Shown: positions 55,476 to 64,000 of the stretch, one piece after another
Layout: each line of letters starts with the position of its first letter
Numbering within the stretch: the stretch's first letter is position 1
NCBI RefSeq assembly: GCF_963855985.1
Contig: NC_087095.1
Coordinates: 14,146,001 to 14,210,000 of the forward strand
Direction: 5' to 3'
DNA length: 64,000 nt
Source of the DNA: Ostrinia nubilalis
Taxonomy: Eukaryota; Arthropoda; Insecta; Lepidoptera; Crambidae
The notes under the pieces: model-generated
Database searches by the model: none
Seen by the model: only the letters and a program-made list of their open reading frames with translations
What the model was told of the DNA's origin: nothing
Position numbers and translations under genes: made by a program

Positions 55476-55912
55476 AAGATTAAATAGATTTCCAGGAGGG
55501 AGCAGCTGTCCTTTCCTGCAGCAGCTGGCCCGCCCATGGGAACGGCGAATAGATAGGTAGGTACGTAGGGTTAACTCAGAAAAACTAAATAACAGGTAGG
55601 TATTGTGTGTACATCGAAATGATCTTCATAGCAATGTCTTGTAGCCTAGGCAGAGTGTATCTGCCTCAGCTATACCTTATTGTTAGAAGTAAATAAATTA
55701 ATACTTATACATTTTTATATTTTACTTGGAAGAAGATATGACTCTAACAACACTTATGAACACTTTATTTGAATAAATCGCCAAATATACCACCGCGGAG
55801 ACCCCAATCGCGTCTCTGCGTTCCATTGAATCGTATGAGCGTATGGATTTTTTGCGTTATTTTTCACAATTTCTATTTTTAAAAATTACCTATCGATAGC
55901 TTACTTTATTCT

Positions 55913-56115
55913 GTACCTCTAGTAGGAAAAACTTTCGAGTTCGTTTCGTTGCGTATTCAAAGTGTCATCGAAAAATTTTGTATGAAAAATTAAACAGCGC
56001 CCCCTAGGGCGGCTATAATATAGGGGGCGCTGTTTAATTTTTCATACAAAATTTTTCGATGACACTTTGAATACGCAACGAAACGAACTCGAAAGTTTTT
56101 CCTACTAGAGGTACT
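55913..56115. repeat. Perfect-looking palindrome, ~200 bp
   Basis: GTACCTCTAGTAGGAAAAAC through CAGCGCCCCCTA on the left is repeated inverted on the right around a loop of about 14 bp. It sits inside the right arm of the larger inverted repeat. Confidence 0.8.
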
Positions 56116-56359
56116 GATGAATAAATGTCATTACAAGTTTTTCTCTAAAACTGATAGTTGGGCTAGAAAAAAATATTTTCTATCCACGCAGTACGCCGGC
56201 AGCGTTCGGATCGGATATAGTGACGTCATCGTCCCCGCGCCGGGCGGTCAGTGAACTTTTTTAGTATTTTGGCCATAACTTCGTCAATTTTTGTCGTAGA
56301 ACAAAAATTTTTGGACTGTGTATTAAGGATTTCTTAGCCCTATAAATCTGCATTCACAG

Positions 56360-58310
56360 TAAGGGTCGCAATACCGAATCATTTCAGCAAAACCGGTATT
56401 TTCGGTATTGGCTCTAGACAAATACCGATAATCCGGTATTTTCGATATTTCCGAGATTAAGCTTAATTTAGCAAATTTAGTATAATAAAGTTAGTTTGCG
56501 GAGGTATAGTAAGTAGGTACCTAACCTAAATTAATTTATCTTCTAAATAAAACAAAATTCAGTCCAAATCAAATTGAGTTATAAAGAGGTAATCTAAATA
56601 TTATTAAATCTAGATTAAATTTTTGGGCCTTGTAATGAGATCGTAGAAACAGTAAAGTATCTAAACTTTTATCACTCTTGACTTACTTGACTTAAGGTCC
56701 TATGTCCCCTAGATGGGGCAGAGGGCGTCCACAACAGTCCTCCATCGCGTTAGGTCTTGAGCTTCGCGTTTGATCTCACTCCAAGTCTTGCCGATCTTCT
56801 TCGCCTCGTCTGCCACAGTGCGCCGCCAAGTTTGCTTGGGGCGACCACGTTTGCGTTTTCCTTGGGGGTTCCAATCCAGAGCCTGCTTGGCGATGTGATC
56901 GGGATCTCTTCGGAGAGTGTGGCCAATCCAGTTTCACTTGCGGCGCTTGATCTGCTGGTCGATCGGAATTTCGTGGCACCGTTCCAATAGCTCGACGTTG
57001 GAGATTTTCTGAGGCCAGTATATGCCGAGAATTCGGCGAAGGCAGCGGTTGACGAAGTTCTGCAGCTGGAGCAAGATGACCTTGGTGACGTTTCACACCC
57101 ATAGAGCAGAACGGATTTAACGTTGGACCCGAAAATTTTAGATCTTGACCCTTCGGGTCAGTTTCCGTGACTGCCATACGGGGCGAAGTTGTGCGAAGGT
57201 AGCTCTAGCCTTGGCAATGCGCGAAGTGATGTCCTCTTCGGTACCTCCAGTCTCTGACACGACGCTCCCGAGGTAGGTAAAATTGTGGACACGTTCCACA
57301 TCCTCTGCACCAATCCGTAATGGTGTGCAATTCCTCACTCCAGATCGCATCTCTTGGGTCTTCCAGCAGTTAATTTTGAGCCCCGTGATGCCCGCCTCTC
57401 GATGTAGGTCATCAATTTTGGATTGCATATCGTGATGCGTGTGGCTCAGCAAACAGAGGTCATCAGCATAATCTAAGTCTTCTAAGACTCCGATTATACC
57501 CCACTCTATTCCACGCCGTTGGTTTTGATATGCACGACACATGATTCCACCCAAGACAGCCAGAAAGAGAAGCGGCGAAAGTAGGCAGACTTGCCGGACG
57601 CCCGCATGCACCTCGATGTCTTCGGAGATGAGGCCGTCGTGAGTGACAGTACATGAATATTTCTTGAAGATGGCCTTCATTAAGTAGATGGATATTATTC
57701 GGCGGGACACCAATGTCAGCGAGTCTCGACCATATGCTTGCTCACTTTAGCGTATCAAAGGCTTTTTCAAAGTCCCTTTGCCATTCTGATGCCTGCTCCA
57801 AGATGATACGCAAAGTATTGATCTGGTCGGTGCACGAGCGGTTCGGGCGGAAGCCAGCCTGTTCCCTACGCAAAAGAGGTTCAACGGCCCCCGATAACCT
57901 ATCCAAGATAATCTTGCAGAAAACCTTTGACGGTATCGAGAGCAAAGTGATACCTTTCCAATTACTACACTAGCTTATGTACCCTTTCTTTGGCACAGTC
58001 ATTAAAAGCCCCTTATTAGTTCCTCTTCCATCCAGATGTTGTCGATGAGAGGTGTCAGGACGTCGGCGGCGGAGTTTACGTCGACTATCACTCAATCAAC
58101 TCAAAAAGAACTCGCGCGCGCGTATTTTGAATTACACGGCGGCACGGCGCGTAAATTTTTCTATTTATATTTGTTTTTTATTTATTTTACTAAAACCGAA
58201 AATACCGAAAATCCCGGTTTTTGTGAAATGAATACCGGTATTAATTAGACCTAAATTTGGCCCGGTATTCCGGTATTTTCGAAATTCGGTATCCCGGTTT
58301 GCGACCCCTA
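56360..58310. mobile_element. hAT-type element split by an RTE LINE
   Basis: Ends TAAGGGTCGCAA and inverted TAGGGGTCGCAAACC, with ATTCACAG duplicated at 56352-56359 and 58311-58318. Both ends carry repeated ACCGGTATTTTCGG / ATACCGAAAAT motifs. Without the LINE it is about 540 bp, so it is a MITE-sized hAT. Confidence 0.85.
56678..58085 (-). pseudogene. RTE-clade LINE, 5'-truncated and frameshifted
   Basis: Minus strand. Flanked by TATCACTC (56670-56677 and 58086-58093), so this is a clean retroposition with a target duplication. In order it reads FCKIILDRLSGAVEPLLRRE and GFRPNRSCTDQINTLRIILE (about 57,930-57,790), FEKAFD, a YADDLCLLSHT reverse transcriptase core (57,480-57,430), NFTYLGSVVSETGGTEEDI, and a C-terminal IDQQIKRRKW / WRRTVADEAKKIGKTWSEIK part. 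At least two frameshifts, in-frame stops and a short deletion before FEKAFD break it. The reverse transcriptase type is RTE-like. It lies inside the hAT at 56360. Confidence 0.85.
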
Positions 58311-58501
58311 ATTCACAGCTAAAAATCGAAATGATCCTCATTGCCAGTATAGCTAGATTTGTTAGTCTCAACGTAGACATAGTCGACCTTTTTTTTTTCT
58401 TGTTCATGCAATGTTTTTTTTCTTATCCGCCGCCCCCTTTAATATGCCGCCCGGGGCCATGGCCCCCCCTGCCCCCCCCAAGCTACGCCACTGCATGATA
58501 T

Positions 58502-58950
58502 AAAGGCTTCAGGAAAAATGCAAAGATCGACAACTAAGTATTTAATTAAATGAAAAATAATATTTATAAAAAATAAAAATTCTAAAAAGACGACTCGATC
58601 CATTCCTTAGCTTTCAGTCTCAGCGAAGAATTATTTTGAAATTAGTGCTGCCATCTAGTTTTGTGGCTTAAAACCTTCCAAGGTTTGCTTGCTTTGGGCA
58701 ACAATTCATGTTGGCGTCATGAAAAAATAGATGTCGCTGTCGTCACTACCTTGTTTCCGAATTCACGCTCATACTTTTTTGGAAAAGGGACTGCGCCATT
58801 GTTATCTTTATCGATTGAGGTAAGAAAGAGTCTTAATATTTTTATTTAATTTAAACATAAGAAATAATGATAAAAACAAATATTTTTTCCGTAGAACGTT
58901 AAAATAGTAAAATGACATTGACAATGACAGACTCGAATCAGCTGTTCTGT
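58502..58950. other. Spacer, no gene seen
   Basis: Includes GTGCTGCCATCTAGTTTTGT and AGATGTCGCTGTCGTC, of a type often repeated in insect DNA. Up to the target duplication of the next hAT nothing else is recognised. The frame at 58661-58849 is unsupported. Confidence 0.4.
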
Positions 58951-58958
58951 CAGTGAGT

Positions 58959-59732
58959 TAGGGATGGGCAAACGGAAAAAAAATATCGATATTTATCGTA
59001 TCGATATTTTTCAAATATATCGATATATATCGCCCAAGAAATATCGATATTTCGATATATCGATATTTTTTGTCCAATTTGCAATTATTTATAAAAATGG
59101 CCAAAATTATCTAAATTTTAAAGAAAACACATGTCGCTGTTTCAACTCAAGTTGTAAAATTTCAATTTATTTTTTCGAATTAGCAATTAAACATTGACAA
59201 AAAAACATTATTCAAACCAGTATTTGTCTGATATTGACATCAGAGCCCCGATTACGGTAATTTTTAACGTCTACAATCCAGACACGCTTCTCGATTCTGC
59301 GATACGATTGGTCGTTCAACAGCGTACGTCAGCTGTTTTGACCAATCGTATCGCAGAATCGATGAAGCGTGTCTGGATTGTAGACGTTAAAAGTTACCGT
59401 AATCGGGGCTCAGGAGCACTCTTTGTTTGATGTGCATAGACAAGCAAGTCATAGAGCGTAATTTTTGTTTGTGTTTGAAGCAAAGAAACTAAACCCATAC
59501 AGCTTACTGCATATTTACTAAATATAAGAAATCGGATTGGTCAAAAACATAAATGATGTGACGCATGAGCAGACAGTAGAGCTTTAAAAATATTAAAATA
59601 TATCGATTTTGATATCTGAAAATAAATATCGAAAATTGATATATCGCCGGAAAAAATATCGCTAATTTATATCGATATTTTTCTGAAAAAATATCGATAT
59701 TTTGATATATCGATATTTTTTACCCAATCCTA
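58959..59732. mobile_element. hAT-type MITE with TATCGATA-rich ends, next to frataxin
   Basis: Ends TAGGGATGGGCAAA and inverted TAGGATTGGGTAAA, with CAGTGAGT duplicated at 58951-58958 and 59733-59740. The left end has five and the right end three TATCGATA octamers, with further partial copies. A second MITE (59243-59411) is nested inside. The right end lies 57 bp from the frataxin ATG, so the insertion is in the promoter or 5' UTR. Confidence 0.85.
59243..59411. repeat. MITE nested in the frataxin-upstream hAT
   Basis: GAGCCCCGATTACGGTAATT at the left and its inverse at the right. Within are ACGTCTACAATCCAGACACG and its inverse. About 170 bp, nearly perfect. Confidence 0.75.
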
Positions 59733-59789
59733 CAGTGAGTCAGTCAACAAAAAAGTAACCTCAAATTCAGTCGTTCGATATTTCGTAAA

Positions 59790-60668
59790 ATGCTCAGAAA
59801 TATTCTTCGTACCAGCCGGTGGCTGGCGCGGAGGCAAATCAATATTTTACCCTTAGTAGTGCGGCAACAGTCGTGTGCCCTACATAGTGTAAAAAGTCCC
59901 TATTTCCATGTTCCGCGAAATTTTTCCAGTTCATCTGAAACTGAATCTGCTGATCAAGTTGACCAGGTAGTTTTTGAAGAAATCTGCAATGAAACTCTAG
60001 AATCTTTATGCGATTACTTCGAAGAAATTGTCGAGGACTCGCCTAATCTTAAAGGCGCAGATGTTATGTACAGTGTGAGTACTTCATTATTTACCTGTGT
60101 TGTGGACAAATTATATTATGAGTATACAAATATAATCAAAGATCATGCATGAATGCTGCCACCATTATCATCATCATCTCAGCCATAGGACGTCCACTGC
60201 TGAACATAGGCCCATTAACTCTATGCATAGGCCTCCCCCAAATTTGTTACCATAAATAACTAAATCATTGGTTTAAATACTTCAAAGTATGGCAAACTTA
60301 AAAAACAAACGAAAATCAGGTTTCATTTAAGTCTTCCTTCTGTATCATTAACTGGTTCTCATTTCATAATATTGGTTATTACCATAATAATAATAAAGAT
60401 TTAACACTTATTTCAGGATGGAGTTCTAACTGTAGCGCTTGGTCCAAAATACGGAACGTACGTAATAAATAGACAAACACCGAACAAACAGATCTGGCTC
60501 AGTTCTCCCGTCTCCGGACCCAAGCGTTACGACCTGATTCTTAAAAACGGAGGCTACTGGATCTACAAACACGACGGCGTCCCTCTACACCGGTTACTCC
60601 AAGAAGAAATATCAAAAATAGTCGACAACAAAATTCAATTCAAAAATTGTGCACATAGTTTAGTTTAG
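59790..60668 (+). CDS. FXN: Frataxin, mitochondrial
   Basis: Exon 1 is 59790-60074 and exon 2 60417-60668, joined in phase 0 (AGT|GTGAGT ... TTTCAG|GAT), for 178 residues. That is close to the Drosophila protein length as I remember it. The N-terminus [15 protein letters not shown] is Arg-rich without acids, a good mitochondrial targeting peptide. The acidic helix [20 protein letters not shown] binds iron. The beta-sheet signature follows in exon 2: [20 protein letters not shown] and SGPKRYD. Frataxin supports iron-sulfur cluster assembly on the ISCU/NFS1 complex in the matrix. The intron carries an RTE scrap. The next gene begins 76 bp after the stop with no AATAAA in between. Confidence 0.95.
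60163..60243 (-). repeat. RTE-type LINE 3' scrap in frataxin intron
   Basis: TTATCATCATCATCTCAGCC, then AGGACGTCCACTGCTGAACA and TAGGCCTCCCCC. Minus orientation. Confidence 0.65.
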
Positions 60669-60744
60669 TTTATTTTTTAGTTATTTATTGTAAGTAAATA
60701 GTTTTTTTTTGTTCCAATTTTGTTTTATTTTCACCTAAATCAAG

Positions 60745-63700
60745 ATGGAGGTGATAGAAGATGGAAATATTATGGATCGGATTCCCATATTATTGCAAAG
60801 GGACTTGGAATATTATCAGGTAATATGCACTATAGTATACCTTATTTAGGCTACAAAACCACTTTTTATTATTCAGGCTGTTTTCCTTTTTCTTCTGTTG
60901 TAATATCTAGATTTTTAAAAATTATCTAGCTCTTGCGAGTGTATAATTAATTTGATCCCATTTTCCAGGCAAACCAGACGGTATTATCTGAGACAATTTG
61001 TCCTGGAGTAGTCGGTGGGAGATTGGACTTTCCCAGAAATGCCTCGTTTGCAGCGGTGAAAATTGTGCTGTGGTTGGAAGAGGAGTTTTCAGTTGCTTTC
61101 AAGTGAGTACATAGTTATTTACTGGTGTAGATCTATAAAAGAAGGTGGAAAATCATTTTGATCTAGAATTTGTTCTATTGACTGATCCAATGAATGACTG
61201 GAGGCAATGAAATTACCTAATTTATTTAGGCAGTTAAATAGGTACACTGACACCTAAGTAACTGTATGCCTTTGTTAATGAAAGGTTTTATGAGCACTTT
61301 GATAAAATTTTTGTTAACTACAAAATTGAGATTTTTAAAAAAATTGAACTTATTTTTCTTTCAGACAAGGCTCAGGAATGTTTGTCAAGACTGAAGAAGA
61401 TGATTCTGGAGATATTGGTGTCGCCAAAACTTCAGATCCTGACAAATTCGTGCAATTAGCCATTAAATCCAGTGATTCTTTGCTTGGTAAGTTTTTATGT
61501 AGTTAATTTATCTTTAGACTAAAATATGTACCTATTTTTGTTTGCAAAATCGCTTTTATTACAGCTACATAAGATGTCCCAGTGTTTACATTGATATGAT
61601 GTCTTCTGTACACTAATAAAACCTAAACTGATTTGTTGCTGTCCTTTGTATTAACACCTCCAGCATTTTGGGGCCCTATTTGCATATTACTACACATCTA
61701 TTCTGATCAGGGTTTCTCTCAACTTTCCACACCTTTATCATCAACGTCATAAAGTCTCTTTTATTCATGTTATTTGTAATCTTCCAGAACAACTGTCCTC
61801 TAGAATTAAGGTCCATATTTGCATGTTTCTTCATATGTTTTCAGCTCTGGGATTCTCCCAACTTTTCACACCCTTATCATCAACGTCATAAAGTTTCTTT
61901 TATTCATGTTTTTGTCAACTTTCAGAACATCTGTTCTCCAGCATTAAGGTTCATATTTGCATGTTTCTACATATCTATTCTGATCAGGGTTTCTCTCAAC
62001 TTTCACACCCTTATCATCAACGTCATAAAGTCTCTTTTGTCAACTTCTAGAGCACCTGCATATGTTGGCCCAAGAAGCTCTCGATCACGCGGACTTGCCA
62101 GTATTGACGGCTACTCTTGGAGCAGCTGCCCTGCTGAAGAACAGTCTGTTCTGCTATCTGCAACACGTTGAGGATATGGGGAGCTCGGAGAGACTGTCTT
62201 TGCTGCAGGTTAGAGATATTTCCGTCACAAGCACTGATATGTAATTTATTCTAATGTAATATGGTTTAAACTCCAAAAAAAATGTAGTTCATTTTTCACT
62301 CGACTAATTGTATACATTTTGCAATAAGTCTTCAAAGTTGCTTCCATAAAGTCAACCTTCAAACATAGAGTTAGAAGTAACCACTTCGTCATAGGAGTGA
62401 AAACTACTTCTAAAGATAAATACAATCAATGTGCCAGTTATACCAGGAGTTATTCTCGGATAAAAGTTTGGTCGAATCGGGCCTAATTTATTCATTGGAT
62501 TAGTGGAGAACTAACAGTTATTACAAAAGCAGTCAATATTGAACCTGAAGGTGCATCTTACTTAAGTTATACGAGACGAGTACTTTTTTGTTTACTTCAT
62601 AAAAACTTCTTATGATTTGTATTATTTTGGTCTCATGTGCTAACATGATGTCTAAGAGAGAGAAAGACGAATCGAGCTAGCTTATTGATAAGATTATTGT
62701 TTTTTTTTGGGCTTATTCCACTAAGCCTAATTTTTTTTTGTACAGGCTTGTTACAAACGCTACGTAACGATGTCAGAGGCAGTCGCAGAGAGGGTGCTAG
62801 ATCTCCACAACAGGGTGCTCTCTCTATACATCCTGCAGGACTCCGGAGGCCGGCCTATAGACGGGCAGACGCGGACGGTGCATGAAGCCGGAACACCCTC
62901 TGTGCAGGGATGGTGGCTTTATATGAACGGTACGTTTGCTTTATACTGACAGACACGGGACTATTCCCACCTTTGGTTCCCACCGCTGCAGCGCTGCAAC
63001 TCTTGTGTAGCCAGGATCTACAGCTTGAAAGGTAGTATGCATTAGTTGTTTAGACTTTTAGTTGGCCGATAGTTAGGTCCGATTCTAATTTGTATGAAAA
63101 TCAAATCGGTGTAATGTGCGCACTTTCATACATGCGTATGATTAACTGCCCGACTAAACTATCGGCCGACAAAAGGGCTGACTTCGGTAAAATGATGTGA
63201 CGTGAGGTGCCAAACTGCGGAAAATGGCGGAGGAAATATCATGAATAATATTAACTACTTATTTACCTCTCAGTGTCTTGAGGCAACTTAAAAAAGTACA
63301 TTCTGTGTTTTTATTATTATTTAGGCAGTTAAATACTGCACAGTATTTAGTACACCATTTTCTTTATTTTCTTACATCATACACAAGAATACGCGTGCGT
63401 GAGTCAATGTTCGCTCGTATGTGAGGCCTTGTCGAATAGTATCCTGTAGGTGGACCATCGTGCGTGTTTTGTTTTCGATGTAAACTCGCGGAGATGAACA
63501 GGCCTGACATTACACCGATTTAGTACCGGTCGATTCTTCGTACAAATAAAATCGGGCCCAACTATCGGCCGACTAACAGTCTTTAGTCTGCGGGAAACTT
63601 AAAACGAACGGATAGTAATAATTACGAATTTTAAGGCCATCTTAAAGTCGCCTCCTTATCGTTGAATGTTTGTTTTCGTTACAGGTAGTAGAAAAGATCT

Positions 63701-63791
63701 ATGGGATACCGTGCCTCCGAGAATGGCTCAAAGAATCTTTGCTGGCATGCTGAATGAGACTCTTACCATATTGACTGTGCGGTATTGCCAG
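60745..63791 (+). CDS. KIAA0825/DUF4495-like protein, N-terminal part, runs off the window
   Basis: Six exons: 60745-60819, 60969-61102, 61365-61486, 62051-62208, 62746-62929 and 63685-63791 (a donor, CAG|GTAAAT, ends the last). Phases 0, 2, 1, 0, 1 and 0 are all consistent. About 260 residues are seen, starting MEVIEDGNIMDRIPILLQRD. Mostly helical; conserved-looking blocks are LSETICPGVVGG, LDHADLPVLTATLGAAALLK and RVLSLYILQD. A WWLYMNGSRKDLWDTVPPRM and MLNETLTILTVRYC block comes last. That spacing (Trp-Trp, then DLW-x-x-x-P, then a Leu-rich helix) resembles KIAA0825, a large protein of unknown biochemical role linked to polydactyly in humans. CCDC142 is a weaker alternative. Human KIAA0825 exceeds 1200 residues, so most of the gene lies beyond 64 kb. 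Confidence 0.7.
61668..62050 (+). repeat. ~140-bp intronic tandem repeat, about three units, carrying splice acceptors
   Basis: CTCTCAACTTTC...ACACCCTTATCATCAACGTC, ATAAAG, then a T-rich stretch ending in CAG or TAG recurs at a period of 139-141 bp. The unit ends are CTTCCAG|AACA, CTTTCAG|AACA and, at the true exon 4, CTTCTAG|AGCA. The unit thus contains the 3' end of the intron and the first bases of the exon. Confidence 0.8.
63046..63587. mobile_element. TIR element in intron 5 of the KIAA0825-like gene
   Basis: AGTTGGCCGATAGTTAGGTC at the left and, inverted, TTAGTCGGCCGATAGTTGGG at the right. A second inner pair has CGATT and TTTGTATGA / TTTGTACGA. Non-coding, ~540 bp. Confidence 0.65.
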
Positions 63792-64000
63792 GTAAATAAG
63801 GTGCATTTTTGGTTTAAACGGTAAATATTATTTAACGTTAGTAGCTACGCTGGACGCTCACGCTATCTATCCATGAATTGAATGAATTATCTCTACTAAA
63901 GCCTGGTCTGCGAGCACGTAGAATTTTGTCCAATGACCCCAAGCTACCCATCCTTATCGCTCGCGCGTAATTATGTTGCTGTCGCGCTCGCACACTCACT

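Larger units (their letters stand above)
54380..58360. repeat. Long inverted-repeat segment, later split
   Basis: The left arm (about 54,385-54,830) contains ATGAGGATCA, GTGACGTCACTATATCCGA, GCCGGCGTACT and GGAGACGCGGTTGGGG. The right arm has these inverted and in reverse order: GGAGACCCCAATCGCGTCTC near 55,800, AGTACGCCGGCAGC near 56,190, GATATAGTGACGTCA near 56,215 and TGATCCTCAT near 58,335. It is split by the minisatellite, a 200-bp palindrome and a hAT. Probably one old foldback element; its outer ends were not located. Confidence 0.5.
51411..58493. mobile_element. hAT transposon enlarged to 7.1 kb by nested insertions
   Basis: The ends CAGTGGCGTAGCGTGGC and inverted CAGTGGCGTAGCTTGG are followed by CCGCCCGGGGCC on both sides. 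The 8-bp duplication CATGATAT lies at 51403-51410 and 58494-58501. Its own DNA is short and non-coding. The interior is a stack of other elements: a hAT (51680), a MITE (53953), a palindromic element (52797), a long inverted-repeat segment with a minisatellite, and another hAT (56360) with a LINE in it. It lies between the anhydrase-related gene and frataxin. Confidence 0.85.

Noticed and set aside
56776..57177. Independent 133-codon minus-strand gene
   Set aside because: It is the C-terminal part of the RTE LINE read out of frame; the neighbouring frame gives the recognisable RTE end.
61767..62171. 134-codon frame preceding exon 4 of the KIAA0825-like gene
   Set aside because: It translates the intronic tandem repeat and then reads exon 4 in the wrong frame.

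Overview
Insect nuclear DNA, most likely from a moth or butterfly. The genes are split by GT-AG introns. Non-coding DNA is AT-rich and crowded with repeats I associate with Lepidoptera: LEP1-type mini-Helitrons ending in CTAG, tRNA-derived SINEs, RTE LINE 3' scraps ending in (ATG)n or (CGAA)n, and many hAT, palindromic and MITE copies. No species can be named from the sequence alone.

Layout. 1-11 kb holds no convincing gene; it carries RTE scraps, a TIR element and two full ~1.4 kb hAT-type copies, each with an 8-bp target duplication. 11-17.3 kb has an orphan first coding exon (11055-11127, +) and a two-exon MADF-BESS gene (-) bracketed by imperfect inverted termini that look like a PIF/Harbinger transposon. 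17,995-32,993 is one hAT element, TSD GATAGATA, swollen to 15 kb by nested insertions: a TTAA-flanked 3.2-kb element, a palindromic TA element and a full Ty3/gypsy retrotransposon. Taking out the TTAA and TA insertions restores one hAT transposase reading frame. 33.5-51.3 kb is the genic core: an alpha-carbonic anhydrase gene (+, zinc ligands intact), a MYCBPAP-like gene (-), and a second divergent carbonic-anhydrase-related gene (+) that has lost one zinc ligand and has an acidic tail. The MYCBPAP-like and second anhydrase genes are head to head, 450 bp apart. 51,411-58,493 is a second nest: an outer hAT (TSD CATGATAT) holding two further hATs, a palindromic element, a G-rich minisatellite and an RTE LINE relic. 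59.8-64 kb has frataxin (two exons) followed only 76 bp later by the start of a KIAA0825/DUF4495-like gene that runs off the window. A hAT-type MITE carrying eight TATCGATA motifs sits just upstream of the frataxin start codon.

How the genes relate. Frataxin is a mitochondrial iron-sulfur cluster assembly protein. The two anhydrase genes look like an old tandem duplication: they share a phase-1 and a phase-0 intron. The second copy shares its upstream interval with a gene of a family linked to sperm and cilia, which hints at, but does not prove, co-expression. Exon joins were read by eye from splice signals and reading frame; they have not been tested against transcripts.
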